From contig NC_083348.1 in the NCBI RefSeq assembly GCF_019175385.1, forward strand, positions 3,983,001 to 4,047,000: a stretch of 64,000 bases of DNA, written 5' to 3'. A program made the translations under genes and the position numbers. Each line of letters begins with the position of its first letter. Position 1 is the first letter of the stretch. Below, one piece after another: positions 22,594 through 32,782 of the stretch. The stretch is from Lycium barbarum (Eukaryota > Streptophyta > Magnoliopsida > Solanales > Solanaceae). The notes beneath the pieces were generated by a model. The model was not told the origin of the DNA and ran no database searches. It saw nothing but the letters and a program-made list of their open reading frames with translations.

Positions 22594-23050
22594 AATTGAA
22601 GTGTCTGTGGCAAAGGCAATTAAATTTCTTGAACAAAGGCAGAAGCCAGATGGTTCATGGTATGGTTACTGGGGAATTTGCTTCCTATATGGTACATCCT
22701 TTGTCCTAGCAGGTTTAGCGGCTGCTGGGAAGACCTATGAAAATAGTGAAGCTGTTCGTGAAGCTGTTAACTTCTACCTATCAACACAAAATGAAGAGGG
22801 TGGCTGGGGTGAGAGCCTAAAATCTTGCCCTACAATGGTAACAAAATCTACTTCTAAATGAATAGCACAACTTTCCATAATAAATGACAATACAATCATA
22901 TATTTGTTTTCGATTTTCACATATATGTTTTGCAACAGAAATACACACCACTTGAAGGGAACCGAACAAATTTGGTACAGACTTCCTGGGCTATGCTTGG
23001 TCTCATGTATGCTGGACAGGTTAGTATTAGTTTGATGTGCTGGTCTTATG

Positions 23051-23201
23051 CAGTGGCGGAGCCAGGATTTAAATAAAGGGGGTTCAAAAATATAAAGAAG
23101 CTGACAAACGAAGAAGCCAAGGGGGTTCAATGTCGACTATATATACATAAAAAATAATTTTCACTTTGTATATACTGTGTAATTTTTCGCCGAAAGGGGG
23201 T
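23051..23201. mobile_element. Truncated hAT-type MITE flanked by a 13-bp repeat
   Basis: Begins CAGTGGCGGAGCCAGG, as the intact copy at 14076-14263, but stops at ...CGAAAGGGGGT without the right inverted repeat. TGCTGGTCTTATG occurs on both sides (23038-23050 and 23202-23214). It lies in the cyclase intron 23020-23326. Confidence 0.75.
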
Positions 23202-23430
23202 TGCTGGTCTTATGCTGATCTTTTTTCATTCATTTGGAACATGCTTAGGAGGTGAACTAACATATAAAAATTGTTATGTTTAAGATCCTTCAACTAACAA
23301 CACTGTTTCCGCCTCTCGTTAACTAGGCTGAGAGGGATTCGACGCCTTTACACAGAGCAGCAAAGTTATTGATTAATGGACAAATGGATGATGGAGATTT
23401 TCCACAACAGGTCTCTATATTCTCTCCACC

Positions 23431-23484
23431 CACACAGACACACACACACACACACACAACAAAAAAAAAAAAAAAAAAAAAAAC
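23431..23484. repeat. (AC)n and poly(A) microsatellite
   Basis: CACACAGACACACAC... followed by a run of about 22 A, in the last cyclase intron. Confidence 0.9.
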
Positions 23485-24055
23485 GAAAAGGAAGGAAACA
23501 ATAAATAGAAAAATTAAACATTAGTCTAAATTCCATAACATACTAGAGAATGCAGCCTTTCTAATTTTCTTCTAATTATAACTTCCTCATTATTGCAGGA
23601 TATTACTGGAGTCTACATGAAGAATTGTATGCTTCACTATGCCATGTATAGGAGCTATTTCCCGTTGTGGGCACTGGCAGAATATCGCCGACGCGTTTGG
23701 CAGTCCCAATGCCTCTAATTAATTTTAGAGCTGCCAAAATTTTTTTCTGCCAAGAAGTAACGATTTCCCGTGCTTTGTTAAGTGTGCGTTGAAATGTAAT
23801 AAATGCTACGCAACTATGTAATTTCAACATATTTTCTAATCTCCTCTCCGTGCTAAAAAACAATCTATTGATACAAGCTTTTACATATATAAACAACCTC
23901 TTGAAAACATAAAAAGAGCATCCGCGTGCTTGTGGAAAAGTCTCCTCTTTCTTTCATTCAACCGTTCACAGCCGAATTGAATCCCATACCTTCCAGACGG
24001 ACTTTGCTCCCACTAAGTGCATCAAGACATACATAGCCTGATTTAGGCACTTGGG

Positions 24056-24383
24056 GATCGTTTCGTACCTGGTTACGAGTTAAGTTGTTCATGTATTAAA
24101 TCTTGCATAAGTATTCAACATTCTTTTGTTATGCACAAAATTCAACACACCTAATACGGTGTTGGGTTTGCAATTTAAAAACTGCATAACTAATAAATGT
24201 ATAAATTCTGAGTAAATCTATATATTATTTTATGCAGGATAGAAGATGGAATAATTAGTACATGAATAACTAAGCCCTTTATATCTAATCCCTGCATAAT
24301 GCATAAAATAATACATTGATTCCCTTGTTACTAATCTTTGTATTACCAATACCTGCATAACCCTAACCAGCTACCAAACGATC
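24056..24383. mobile_element. MITE-like element, GATCGTTT termini
   Basis: Left end GATCGTTTCGTACCTGGTTA and right end TAACCAGCTACCAAACGATC are inverted repeats with three mismatches. TGCATAA/TTATGCA motifs recur inside. Located about 340 bp after the cyclase stop codon. No clear target duplication. Confidence 0.65.
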
Positions 24384-24565
24384 ACTTAAATCATGAAAAA
24401 GTTATTCACAAAATGTTTAACAGTTGAATTGCATTCACATTCTTCTATGATCAACTTCACAACTCTCTGCATATTTTGCAGCAACACACCTCTTCTAGAT
24501 CTAAGTGTCTTGTTCAAAAGGTACATTTTTTGCCAGACTGCAAACAAAATTACATGTGGTTAAGT

Positions 24566-25213
24566 AGGGGTTCGGCCATAGGATTTGGGATTCTACTTTC
24601 AAGTTTTGATTTGAAATCAACATTTATTTATGAAATCTGCACAAAACTTCAATTTCAATTTTAAATTCCAAATTCTCCAAAAAGTAGGATTTTAAATTTC
24701 AAGTTGTGATTTTAATTTTTTTTAAAATGTAAAATTTGACCCATAAATTTATATTTTATTAAAAAAGATCCATCATTTTAAAGTTTATTTATAAAAAAAA
24801 ACAAAAAAAAAAAAACATACTCGATGTGAAGAAATTGTGCACACCATGTGGAAGGATAATCTTAAAGAATAGCTAGTTACTACTATTGTTGATTTTTTTG
24901 GACCTGTGGGTCTTTGTAAAATTATATGTATTTGAAAGTTTGTAGTAGCATGTAACTCCAAACATGTATTTATAAAAGGAACACGAAGATATGCGATTTA
25001 TTAATGTGTCGCCTTAGGATATTAGAATACCTATTTATGAACTATGATTTGCTCATTTGGTAAGATTGTACAAGAGTTAGGGAAGTTTTGAGAGTTTTCA
25101 CAAATTGTGGGTTTTTCATGTTTATGAAAACAATATAACATAAGAAATTGCATGTCAAAACAAAATTTCAATGTCAAATCAACCTGATTTCAAATCGTGT
25201 CCAAATGGGCCCT
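24566..25213. mobile_element. Probable hAT-like MITE, degenerate ends
   Basis: Left AGGGGTTCGGCCATAGGATT and right AATCGTGTCCAAATGGGCCCT resemble each other as imperfect inverted repeats. The inside repeats TTTCAAGTTTTGATTTGAAATC-type segments. A weak call. Confidence 0.4.
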
Positions 25214-25859
25214 AAATATTAGCATCGAACTATTAGTGACTATTTGTCAAAATAAAATAAACTAAATAAAACTAGAAGGTAATTCATTTTCGAATTTCAA
25301 TCGCTTTATTCCGTTACAGATATGATTTCAGATCATTCGTATAAATTCTTAATCACAACTTCAATTAATCCATAACAAATCACATTCCACAATATCTTAA
25401 GCAACTAACGTAAGTGTAATTATATATTTCGGATTGAAGATATCCTGTTATCAGTGCCTAAGATCTACATTTAGAGACTTTTACCAAGGACTTTAAAAAT
25501 AAAATAAAGTAATTAAGACCTGAAAATATGAGGTTAACTATAAGTTTCATCATCAGCTTCAATCAATCTATTCCACTATAGATGTATCATATTAGTCGTA
25601 TTAACTTCCCTAGAGGCGGATGTAGTATTTTGGCTATGGGTTCATCTGAATCCAGAATTTTCGACATCAAACATAGATATATATGTAAAAACTTACTAAA
25701 ATTTCAACAAATATTAAATTTGAGCCTTAATTTTAAAAGTACAATAAGTTTACTGCTAAAATTCTAAAAGGTTGAACCTATTAAGTTTAAATGTGTATCC
25801 GCCTCCAAAATGATAAGTTCCATGTAAGAAACTTTACTTGTGACAATGGAAAATCTAGT
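25214..25859. other. AT-rich spacer without recognised feature
   Basis: No coding sequence, structured repeat or RNA gene was recognised here. Confidence 0.5.
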
Positions 25860-26179
25860 CTATAGAATTTACTACTTTTCGAGAAAGAGGAAGAAGTATA
25901 TTGATCTTAGCTACAAAATACAGCTGTACATATGTTTATATACAATCAACAATCTATGCTAACTATAGTAGAGTATAACTAGCTATAGTCTACTTGAGCT
26001 AACTCCAACTGCAACTAACCAACCGACATATTAATCCAGTTGTCCAATTGTTAAGCTAACTAACTAACAGTGTATTAAGGAGGAAAAGAATTAACAATCT
26101 GATCCTTTTCACCCCCTTCAAGCTAGGCACAATGAAAATGTTTTTTCATGCATAGCTTAGACAACAAATGAGACTGCTA

Positions 26180-26900
26180 CACTCGATCGAGTCCCTTGGT
26201 CAAGATGTCAACCAATTGTTCTGAAGAAGCCAAGTAGGAAGTAGTCAATAAGCCATGTTGAATCTTCTCCCGGATAAAATGGCAATCAATGTCGATGTGT
26301 TTGGTACGTTGCTGGAACACAAAATTTACTGCAATTTGCATAACAGACTTGCTATCACAAAAAAAAAAAAAAAAAAAAAAGAACTGAAATGGGCAACTGC
26401 AAAGGCAAATTCAACTCAGAAAACAAACCAACCAACCAAACTGCTTCGGGTACTGCTGAAGCTACACTCTTGTACTCTGCTTCTACAGATCTCCTGGATA
26501 TAGTAACTTATTTCTTGGACTTCCAAGAAATGAGAGAACTCCCGAATTTGACTAAGTATCCTGTCACAGACCTTTCGGTATTAGGGCAAGCAGCCCAATC
26601 AACATCACAATAGACTTCCAACTGCTGTGTGAGGGTAGAGCACATAAGAATCCCAAGACCTGGGAAATGCTTTAGGTATTTGACAATCCTCAAAGCAGCC
26701 TCCATGTGAGATGATTTTGGACACTGCATATATTTACTAAGGCACTGAAGTGAAAAGCAGACATCAGACTTGTTCACTGTAAAATAAAGCAGCCTTCCTA
26801 TGAGCCTTTGACAGCTACTAGGATCCTCCAATATTACATCTAAGGAACTGCCAACCTGTTCATCAAATGCCACAATGGTGAATTTAACATTCACCTCCAC
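26180..26900 (-). pseudogene. Copia RT C-terminus and RNase H remnant
   Basis: The frame 26508-26900 shows the RT thumb/RNase H region: CQRLIGRLLYFTVNKSDVCF, SKYMQCPKSSHMEAALRIVK, VYCDVDWAACPNTERSVTGY and SSLISWKSKK. Further on (26180-26360), in other frames, HIDIDCHFIREK and DILTKG end the RNase H. An A-run at 26358-26380 interrupts it. The RNase H degrades the RNA strand after reverse transcription in living elements. Confidence 0.75.
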
Positions 26901-26908
26901 AGGAGAAG

Positions 26909-27349
26909 TTACAGGTTTGGAACCAGATAAGACAAGATCTGAAATGCGTTCCGAAAATACGTTCTTTGATGCATAAGAATACCACCTGAACTTCTAGCAA
27001 ATTCAATACCGAGAAGAAATCTTAGATCACCAAAATCCTTGATTTTCAAAATGGTTTGCAGGATGAGTATTGTCTCTATGATCGTCTGCATATCATCACT
27101 TGTGATCATTAGATCATCTACATAGACAAGCACAATAACCATCTTGTCATGTTTCTTCTTTGTGAATAAGGAGTAATCATAATGGCTTTGGGTGAGTCCA
27201 AGTCTCACTAAAGCTGTGGTGAGCTTTATATTCCATTGTCTTGAAGCTTGCTTAAGTCCATAAAAAGACTTAAGAAATTTAAAGGCTTTCTGTTTGTTAC
27301 CTGTATCACAGAAACCTTGAGGCACTTTCATGTACAGCTCCTTAGACAA
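26909..27349 (-). pseudogene. Copia reverse transcriptase fragment
   Basis: 146 open codons: ELYMKVPQGF, FLKSFYGLKQASRQWN, then the catalytic VYVDDLMIT (YVDD box) near residue 77, and LKIKDFGDLRFLLGIEFARS. These are copia RT motifs. The upstream part with the first catalytic Asp is broken, and the link to RNase H is frameshifted near 26905. Confidence 0.85.
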
Positions 27350-27395
27350 GTTTCATTGCAAGAAAAACATTGCAGACATCCATTTGTTGAATTGT

Positions 27396-27947
27396 TCAGT
27401 TCTTTACAGCAGCCATTGCTATTACTGTCCTGATAGTAAACATTTTCACCATTCTCTCTGCAACACCATTTTGCTGTGGCGTGTAGGGGCATGAGCACTG
27501 CTGAACAATTCCATGCGACCTAAACAATTTACTGCAAGTTTTATTGACAAATTCTGATCCATTATCAGATCTTACCATCTTTATTTTGCTAACAAACTAA
27601 TTATGCCATAGCAATAAAATCTTTAAGCAAATGAGAGCACATCAGATTTCAATCTCATTAGAAAGATGCAAGTCCACCTTGTATAATCATAAATTAAAGT
27701 AAGAAACAAATCTCAGGCCATCATGTGTTTCAGTTTTATTATAAGGGCCCCAAACATTCACGTGAATCAATTGAAAAACAAAATTTAACCGACTAGTATT
27801 GATAGGAAATTGCAAATCATTTCTTGATGTTCCATCACTTGGAAGTTGGATTTCTCTTACAAAGTTTTGATGTACCTTCAATGTTCTAAGGAGAAATTGC
27901 ATGGTTCTCTTGCTTGCCTTATTATTCTTGATAAAATGTTTGCTCAA
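27396..27947 (-). pseudogene. Copia integrase fragment fused to RT by deletion
   Basis: Frame 27687-27947 ends in FQLIHVNVWGPYNK (integrase first catalytic region, HVDxWGPY). Frame 27396-27578 starts VRSDNGSEFVNKTC and continues PYTPQQNGVAERM, the second Asp and the Glu region. It then runs directly into RTVIAMAAVKN of RT. The integrase C-terminal domain and RT N-terminus are absent. Confidence 0.75.
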
Positions 27948-28029
27948 ATATTTGTTTTGGAGTTTACTTGTATATCCGTGCCGGGGTAATGTGCACCTAT
28001 CTGTCCACCTGAAATTCTAGAAAATGCAA

Positions 28030-28435
28030 GTTTTCATGTCACGGACACTATGCTTCACATGTTGATCAACAAATGCTTTTTCGGGGGAACGGGTGCAAAC
28101 GATCCGGATAGGCATCTAAGGAGTTTCATTGAGGTTTGCTACGACTATCACCAACCTAGTGTATTGAAAGAACAGGTTAAGTTTGAGGCTCTTCCCCTTC
28201 TATCTCACGGGGAAAGCCACAACAAGGTTGGATGATCTACTAGCCGAATCCATCACTACATGGGTCAAACTTGTAGAGGCATTCCTTAGGAGATTATTCC
28301 CTCTACCTCGGATGTTACAACTCGAGATGAGATCATGCACTTTCGTCAACTATCGGATGAGGCCTATATGAAGCATCGCTTCGGTTCAAGAAGAAACTTA
28401 AACAATGTCCTAATCATAGTGTTACATCCCGTATT
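28030..28435 (+). pseudogene. Ty3/gypsy gag fragment
   Basis: Overlapping frames (28050-28235 and 28183-28371) read GANDPDRHLRSFIEVC, LFPFYLTGKATTRLDDLLAE, TTWVKLVEAFLRRLFPL and, in a third frame, RQLSDEAYMKH. This is the Retrotrans_gag pattern of plant gypsy elements with at least two frameshifts. No other domain of this element is present. Confidence 0.75.
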
Positions 28436-29866
28436 TTTGTACGTTGGATTTGTCGTAAGTTAATCGACATAAGTTTAAGGACTAGATTATTTTTGAGTTT
28501 ATAATATTTATGCTATGTTTAACAAGTGATAAATAAGTGTCATGAAAGTTCGAGGTTAAGGGAATCAGATAGTATAAGGTTCATCGATGTAATACCCCGG
28601 GCTTTCGGGCTATGGTTTGAGGCACTCGACTTATATAAGTAGACCTGATTCCCCGAGAATTTTGATCATATTCAAGTATGCAAATAAAGAGCTCGTTGTA
28701 TAAGAAGATGAAGTCCCCAAATAATTTCAGACTTAAAAGTGTGACAACGATGGTTGGAAATAATATTTTGTGTGTGGCAAAAGTGGCTCTGGACTAATGT
28801 TATATTACATGATCATGGTAATGAGTATATGAAGTGTGTTAAAAATGATTATTACATAAGTGAATTAAGATCAAAAAATTAATTATGTGTATAATTAGTT
28901 AAATTGGAGAATTATAGTGGAAGACAAAAATATTAATTGAGAGCATTGAATAAGTATTATATTGACTTAAGTCATGTAGATTAGCGACAAGTGGCAGCAA
29001 GAGTGTACACTTATACATGCATAAGGATGAGGTGGCACTATTTACCTTAGTATCCAAAGAGGTGACCCAATAAATCCCACGTGTAAAGGGGATTAAGAAC
29101 ATTAAGTGTCTTATCTCTAATGTTGGCATTCAATTGTAAGGACACATATATGCATATGCTACAGATGAATTCTGAAAAGGCAGCAACATGCTACCATTTC
29201 TATAGGCAGTAACGTGACATACTATTTTAAAGAAAAGCATTTATTTGTTCTCGAGAACAATCTATTGATTTTATGCACTGCTTCGATCTCGTTGTTCAGT
29301 TTTATCGCGTTGTTGAATTCGAGCTTTTTTTGAAGTGGAGTAAGGTGGAAAAAGAGGGGTTCCTGACATATAAGGTAGAAATTCTCCTCCTCTAGATGAA
29401 TTTAAGTCAATCTAGATCATAGGTAAGTTTCTACATGAGAAAGTACATGAGAAAGTACGGAAATTATACCGTAAATCGTATTTGATGTTGTTGTTGGCTT
29501 ATGGGTTGTTTGGTGGCTGTTCTAAATTGTTTGATGGCTAAGATTGATAGACTTGATGTGGTTGTTATTTTTATTGTTTGAACATGGGGAAAGTGGAAAA
29601 AAATAGGGGAGATGCTGTCCGATTCATTATAGAACGAGCTTGCCGCTTGATATACGTGATATACTAGTGCTTCCTTAGTAGCATAACGGGAGCATTAATG
29701 TTCTTATAGATTGAGGCGCTAGATGAGCTGCATGGATTGTATTGTTAGGAGACTCGATGTAGGTATGTAAAGGCTACCCTTCCTTCTTTGTTTGACATGA
29801 TTCTTTATCGAGCGAGTCCCGACCAAGTGCACAAAGAGGTGCCACTCATAGAGATTCCATATCTAT
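28433..29866 (+). repeat. LTR-like sequence (gypsy), boundaries uncertain
   Basis: Starts TGTTACATCCCGTATTTTTG directly after the gag fragment, a terminus that resembles plant gypsy LTRs. No partner LTR, primer site or duplication was found, and the right end is unknown. The next element begins at 29867. No coding. Confidence 0.4.
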
Positions 29867-31146
29867 TGTTGACACCTAATTTTCACCTCGTAAGATGCGT
29901 ATTTTAGTTTTCAAGTTTCCCAAGTCAAAGACGGAGTAAAAGTACACCCTTTAAAGATTAAAATTTCAAAAATCCCGAGAAAATTGCAAAAAATTGACAT
30001 TTTATTATTATTTCATAAAAATTGAAAATTACAAGAAAATTACGAGTCATTTACTTTCACAAATATGATTTGAAAAAACGATATGTATCTTGCTCTGTCT
30101 AATTCGGGATAATTGCTAATTAAAATGACGTATGAATTACAGCTCATTTTGACCGCATTTTCACATTTTTAAATATTGCTCGGAACTATGTCAATATTGG
30201 GCTCGTTTTAAAGCTTGCATTTCAACTTTATGAGTTTTAATTTTTATTTAGCCTAAATAATTAATATATTTAGCTATATATACATTTATAATATATGGTC
30301 TATTAAATAAAAAGGGGGGTTAACTTAAATGTTTTTAAAACTTAAAGGGTGGGAATTTATTTTAAAAAAAGGGTATTTTTAATAAACTTCCATCCCCTCA
30401 CTTCATCCCCCCCCCCCCCCCCCCCAACCCTTAAACCTGTTTGAAGAGGCGATATCAAGCGAGTTTAGGGTTCCGTCTTTGGCGGCTGTTCCACAACAAT
30501 TCACGGTCATTTTTGGCCGTATTTGAGAGGGCTTTCATGCCCATCACAAGCTCTCGTGATTGCCAAGTTTAATTTCATTCGAATTTTATTTTTTTAGACC
30601 CGAATTGAGCCATTTTTATTGATGTTGCTCGGGTCAACCATGCATGTGGTTGCCACGGGTGGGACCACGAGTCCTTTGCCAACTTGTGCGCCACATGCAA
30701 TTATATGGGCTCCTAGGGTAATTTCCATGATGTTCTGTTGGGGTTGGGTACGAATTTGAGGATTTTTATCCTCTTGGTACAAAATTGGTACAATTGTACT
30801 GTTACTTTGCACAATATACATGGTTCATGCTGGCATTTGTACTATCCTCGTATTTATTTGATTTTTGTGGATTTTATTTGAAATTTAGGGTACAATTAGT
30901 TAGCATTTCATTTTGTCCTATCTAATTTTATTTTGAAATGTTGATAAGGTACGAATTTTGGGAATTTGAGGGGAAAAATAGTGACCAGGTGTCCATCTAT
31001 TTTTGTCCTAGGATTCCTATAGATTTTGTGCTATAAATAGCAAGCTTGTGAACGAATTATAGGCCCAGATTTTTACTCCCTAAAAAAAAATTATGTTTCA
31101 TCTACTATAAAGTTTATAAATATATATATAAAAAAATACAATATAA
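29867..31146 (+). repeat. Giant Tat/Ogre-like LTR, segment 1
   Basis: Starts TGTTGACACCTAATTTTCAC, a terminus typical of Tat/Ogre-like gypsy LTRs. Contains a 19-bp C homopolymer (30407-30425) and a TATA-like box (GCTATAAATAGC, about 31032-31043). The segment is cut by the CACTA element (TAA duplication 31144-31146). Segments 2-4 continue it. The LTR identity is inferred from the start, length and the primer site at 60868; the physical continuity is shown by the target duplications. Confidence 0.5.
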
Positions 31147-32050
31147 CACTACAACACAGTATATCTATAGCTACGAAATCTAAGTTACGTATTTAAAAAG
31201 CGTAGCTATTGCCTATTAATAGCCACAAAAATTAGAATTTCGTAGCTATTTACAAATTCGTAAAATTTCTTTGCCACAAAAATCAAATTGACAAAGCTAA
31301 TTTCTCATTTTTGCCATAATTGCTAACTATCGTGGCAATAGTTACCGAAATAGCTACAACTTTATTGCTACGATAAACTCTTATAGCTAATCATAAGTTT
31401 TGCCACGCGATAAAGGTTATTGTAGCAATAGTAACCTTTTAGCCACAATAAATTATTTGAAACAAATATTGTAGCTAAATCAATAATTTTGCTTCATGTT
31501 ATAAAATTTGTGGCAATAGCTAAATGATATAACCACGAATATTTTGCTAAAAAGAAATTTCGTAGCTAATTATAAATTTTTGCTACGGATTGAAACTTAC
31601 TGTAGTAATAGTAACCTTTTAGCCACAACAAATTATTTGAAACAAAATGTTGTAGCTAAATAAATATATTTGCTTCAAGTTATAAAAGATTGTGGCAATA
31701 GTTACACAATATAGCTATAGAATTTTTGCTATAGTAAAATTTCGTAACTAATTATTAATTTTCGCCACGTGTTAAAATTTATTGTAGCAATTGTACCTTT
31801 TAGCCATAAAAAATTACTTAAAATAAAATATTCCAACAAGATAAATATTTTTACTTCGAGTACTAAAATTCGTGACAATGATTGTCTTAATAGATATAGT
31901 TACTTGTCATGACAGAATCATATAGCCACATATTTATTGTTATGATAAAATTTCATAGCTAATAATTAGTATTATTTAGCACGAATTGAATTTTGTTGTA
32001 GCAATACTAATCTTTTAGCCAAATTAAATAATTTGATTTCCTACACTTGT
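31147..32050. repeat. Left subterminal repeat array of CACTA element
   Basis: Many copies in both orientations of motifs such as TTCGTAGCTA, TTTTAGCCACAA, TTGTAGCAATAG and TTGCCACG. A larger unit of about 180 bp (GTAGCAATAGTAACCTTTTAGC...) repeats about three times. In the En/Spm family such regions bind the TNPA/TNP1 protein. Confidence 0.85.
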
Positions 32051-32051
32051 A

Positions 32052-32782
32052 GTTACCATAAAAATAGTATGAATACAATCATAATAAACACATTAAATTA
32101 AATGGATGCAGAAATATACTTGTAGCTTAGAATTTTCAACGTTTCTATTAGCTTTTTCATTCACCATTCTTCAGAAGTTACAGATATAATACATGCACAT
32201 TCTGTTACCATTTTCAAAAAATTATACCTTCACATTACACAAGGAAGAAAATAATACATTGTCTTTTTAAATGAAAAGATGTCAATACATGGCAAAATGA
32301 ATTACAACAATCACCAAAAATCAATGTCATTACCAAAATTATTTTGAAAAAACATTATCACCATATATACCTGCACATTACATAAGGAAGCACAAAATAC
32401 ATTGTTAAAATGACAAAATGCCAACACGAGATGACATGAATAACTAGCCTCACCAAAAATCAATATCATTATCAAGACTCGAACGTCATTCAATTCAACA
32501 AACGGATAATGTCAGACTGGCTATTACTTTAGTCTATTGATCTGACAAAAAAATCGACAGAGTTTCCCCTGTAACTGAATAATCCATCAACATACACCCG
32601 GTAGAAAATAACATTTCAACTCAATCCAATCAAAATTATCAACTCAACATTACTAAATATTAACTCATATTCAATCAGAATAACTCAATATAATAAAGAA
32701 ATAAACATCATCCCTCAAGAAATAACTTAACTTGTTAACATCAATTTAGTATAAGTCATATCCATATAAGATTTTCAAATGT
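32052..32782. other. Spacer between left array and TNP2 gene
   Basis: AT-rich, 3' flank of the transposase gene. A segment with ACATTACACAAGGAAG / ACATTACATAAGGAAG is duplicated (about 32233 and 32373). No other feature seen. Confidence 0.5.

Larger units (their letters stand above)
7907..23718 (+). pseudogene. Oxidosqualene cyclase (triterpene synthase) pseudogene, 5' end missing
   Basis: Exons: 7907-7996, 8087-8290, 10840-10924, 19612-19778, 21269-21457, 21537-21770, 21859-21981, 22078-22176, 22250-22309, 22382-22428, 22518-22837, 22939-23019, 23327-23410, 23599-23718. All introns are GT-AG with matching phases. The reading runs from LIALYISGAIN to [10 protein letters not shown] and stop TAA. 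It holds MWCYCR (product-control motif, Trp form as in amyrin synthases), the catalytic DCTAE (exon ending 21981) and several QW repeats such as DGSWYGYWG. The family cyclises 2,3-oxidosqualene at the ER membrane to triterpenes. The style suggests the lupeol/amyrin clade rather than cycloartenol synthase, but the product cannot be named. Roughly the first 130 residues are absent. A TAG (21353-21355) and a frameshift (about 22590) make it non-functional. Confidence 0.93.
25860..27990 (-). mobile_element. Ty1/copia element, internally deleted, 3' half
   Basis: On the minus strand: pre-integrase/integrase start, integrase middle, RT, RNase H, polypurine tract (about 26104-26122) and an LTR-like stretch (roughly 25860-26096, ending TTAACA on the + strand). 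The 5' LTR and gag are missing. Integrase is fused to RT: after QQNGVAERMVKM the reading passes straight to RTVIAMAAVKN, which belongs near RT motif 2. About 1 kb of the normal polyprotein is therefore lost. Confidence 0.75.

Noticed and set aside
7907..23718. A functional triterpene synthase or the core of a triterpene gene cluster
   Set aside because: Two coding lesions and the missing 5' exons argue against function. No P450, acyltransferase or glycosyltransferase gene was found anywhere in the window.
31147..32050. CRISPR-like or satellite array
   Set aside because: Motifs occur in both orientations at irregular spacing and mirror the other end of the CACTA element; they are subterminal repeats.
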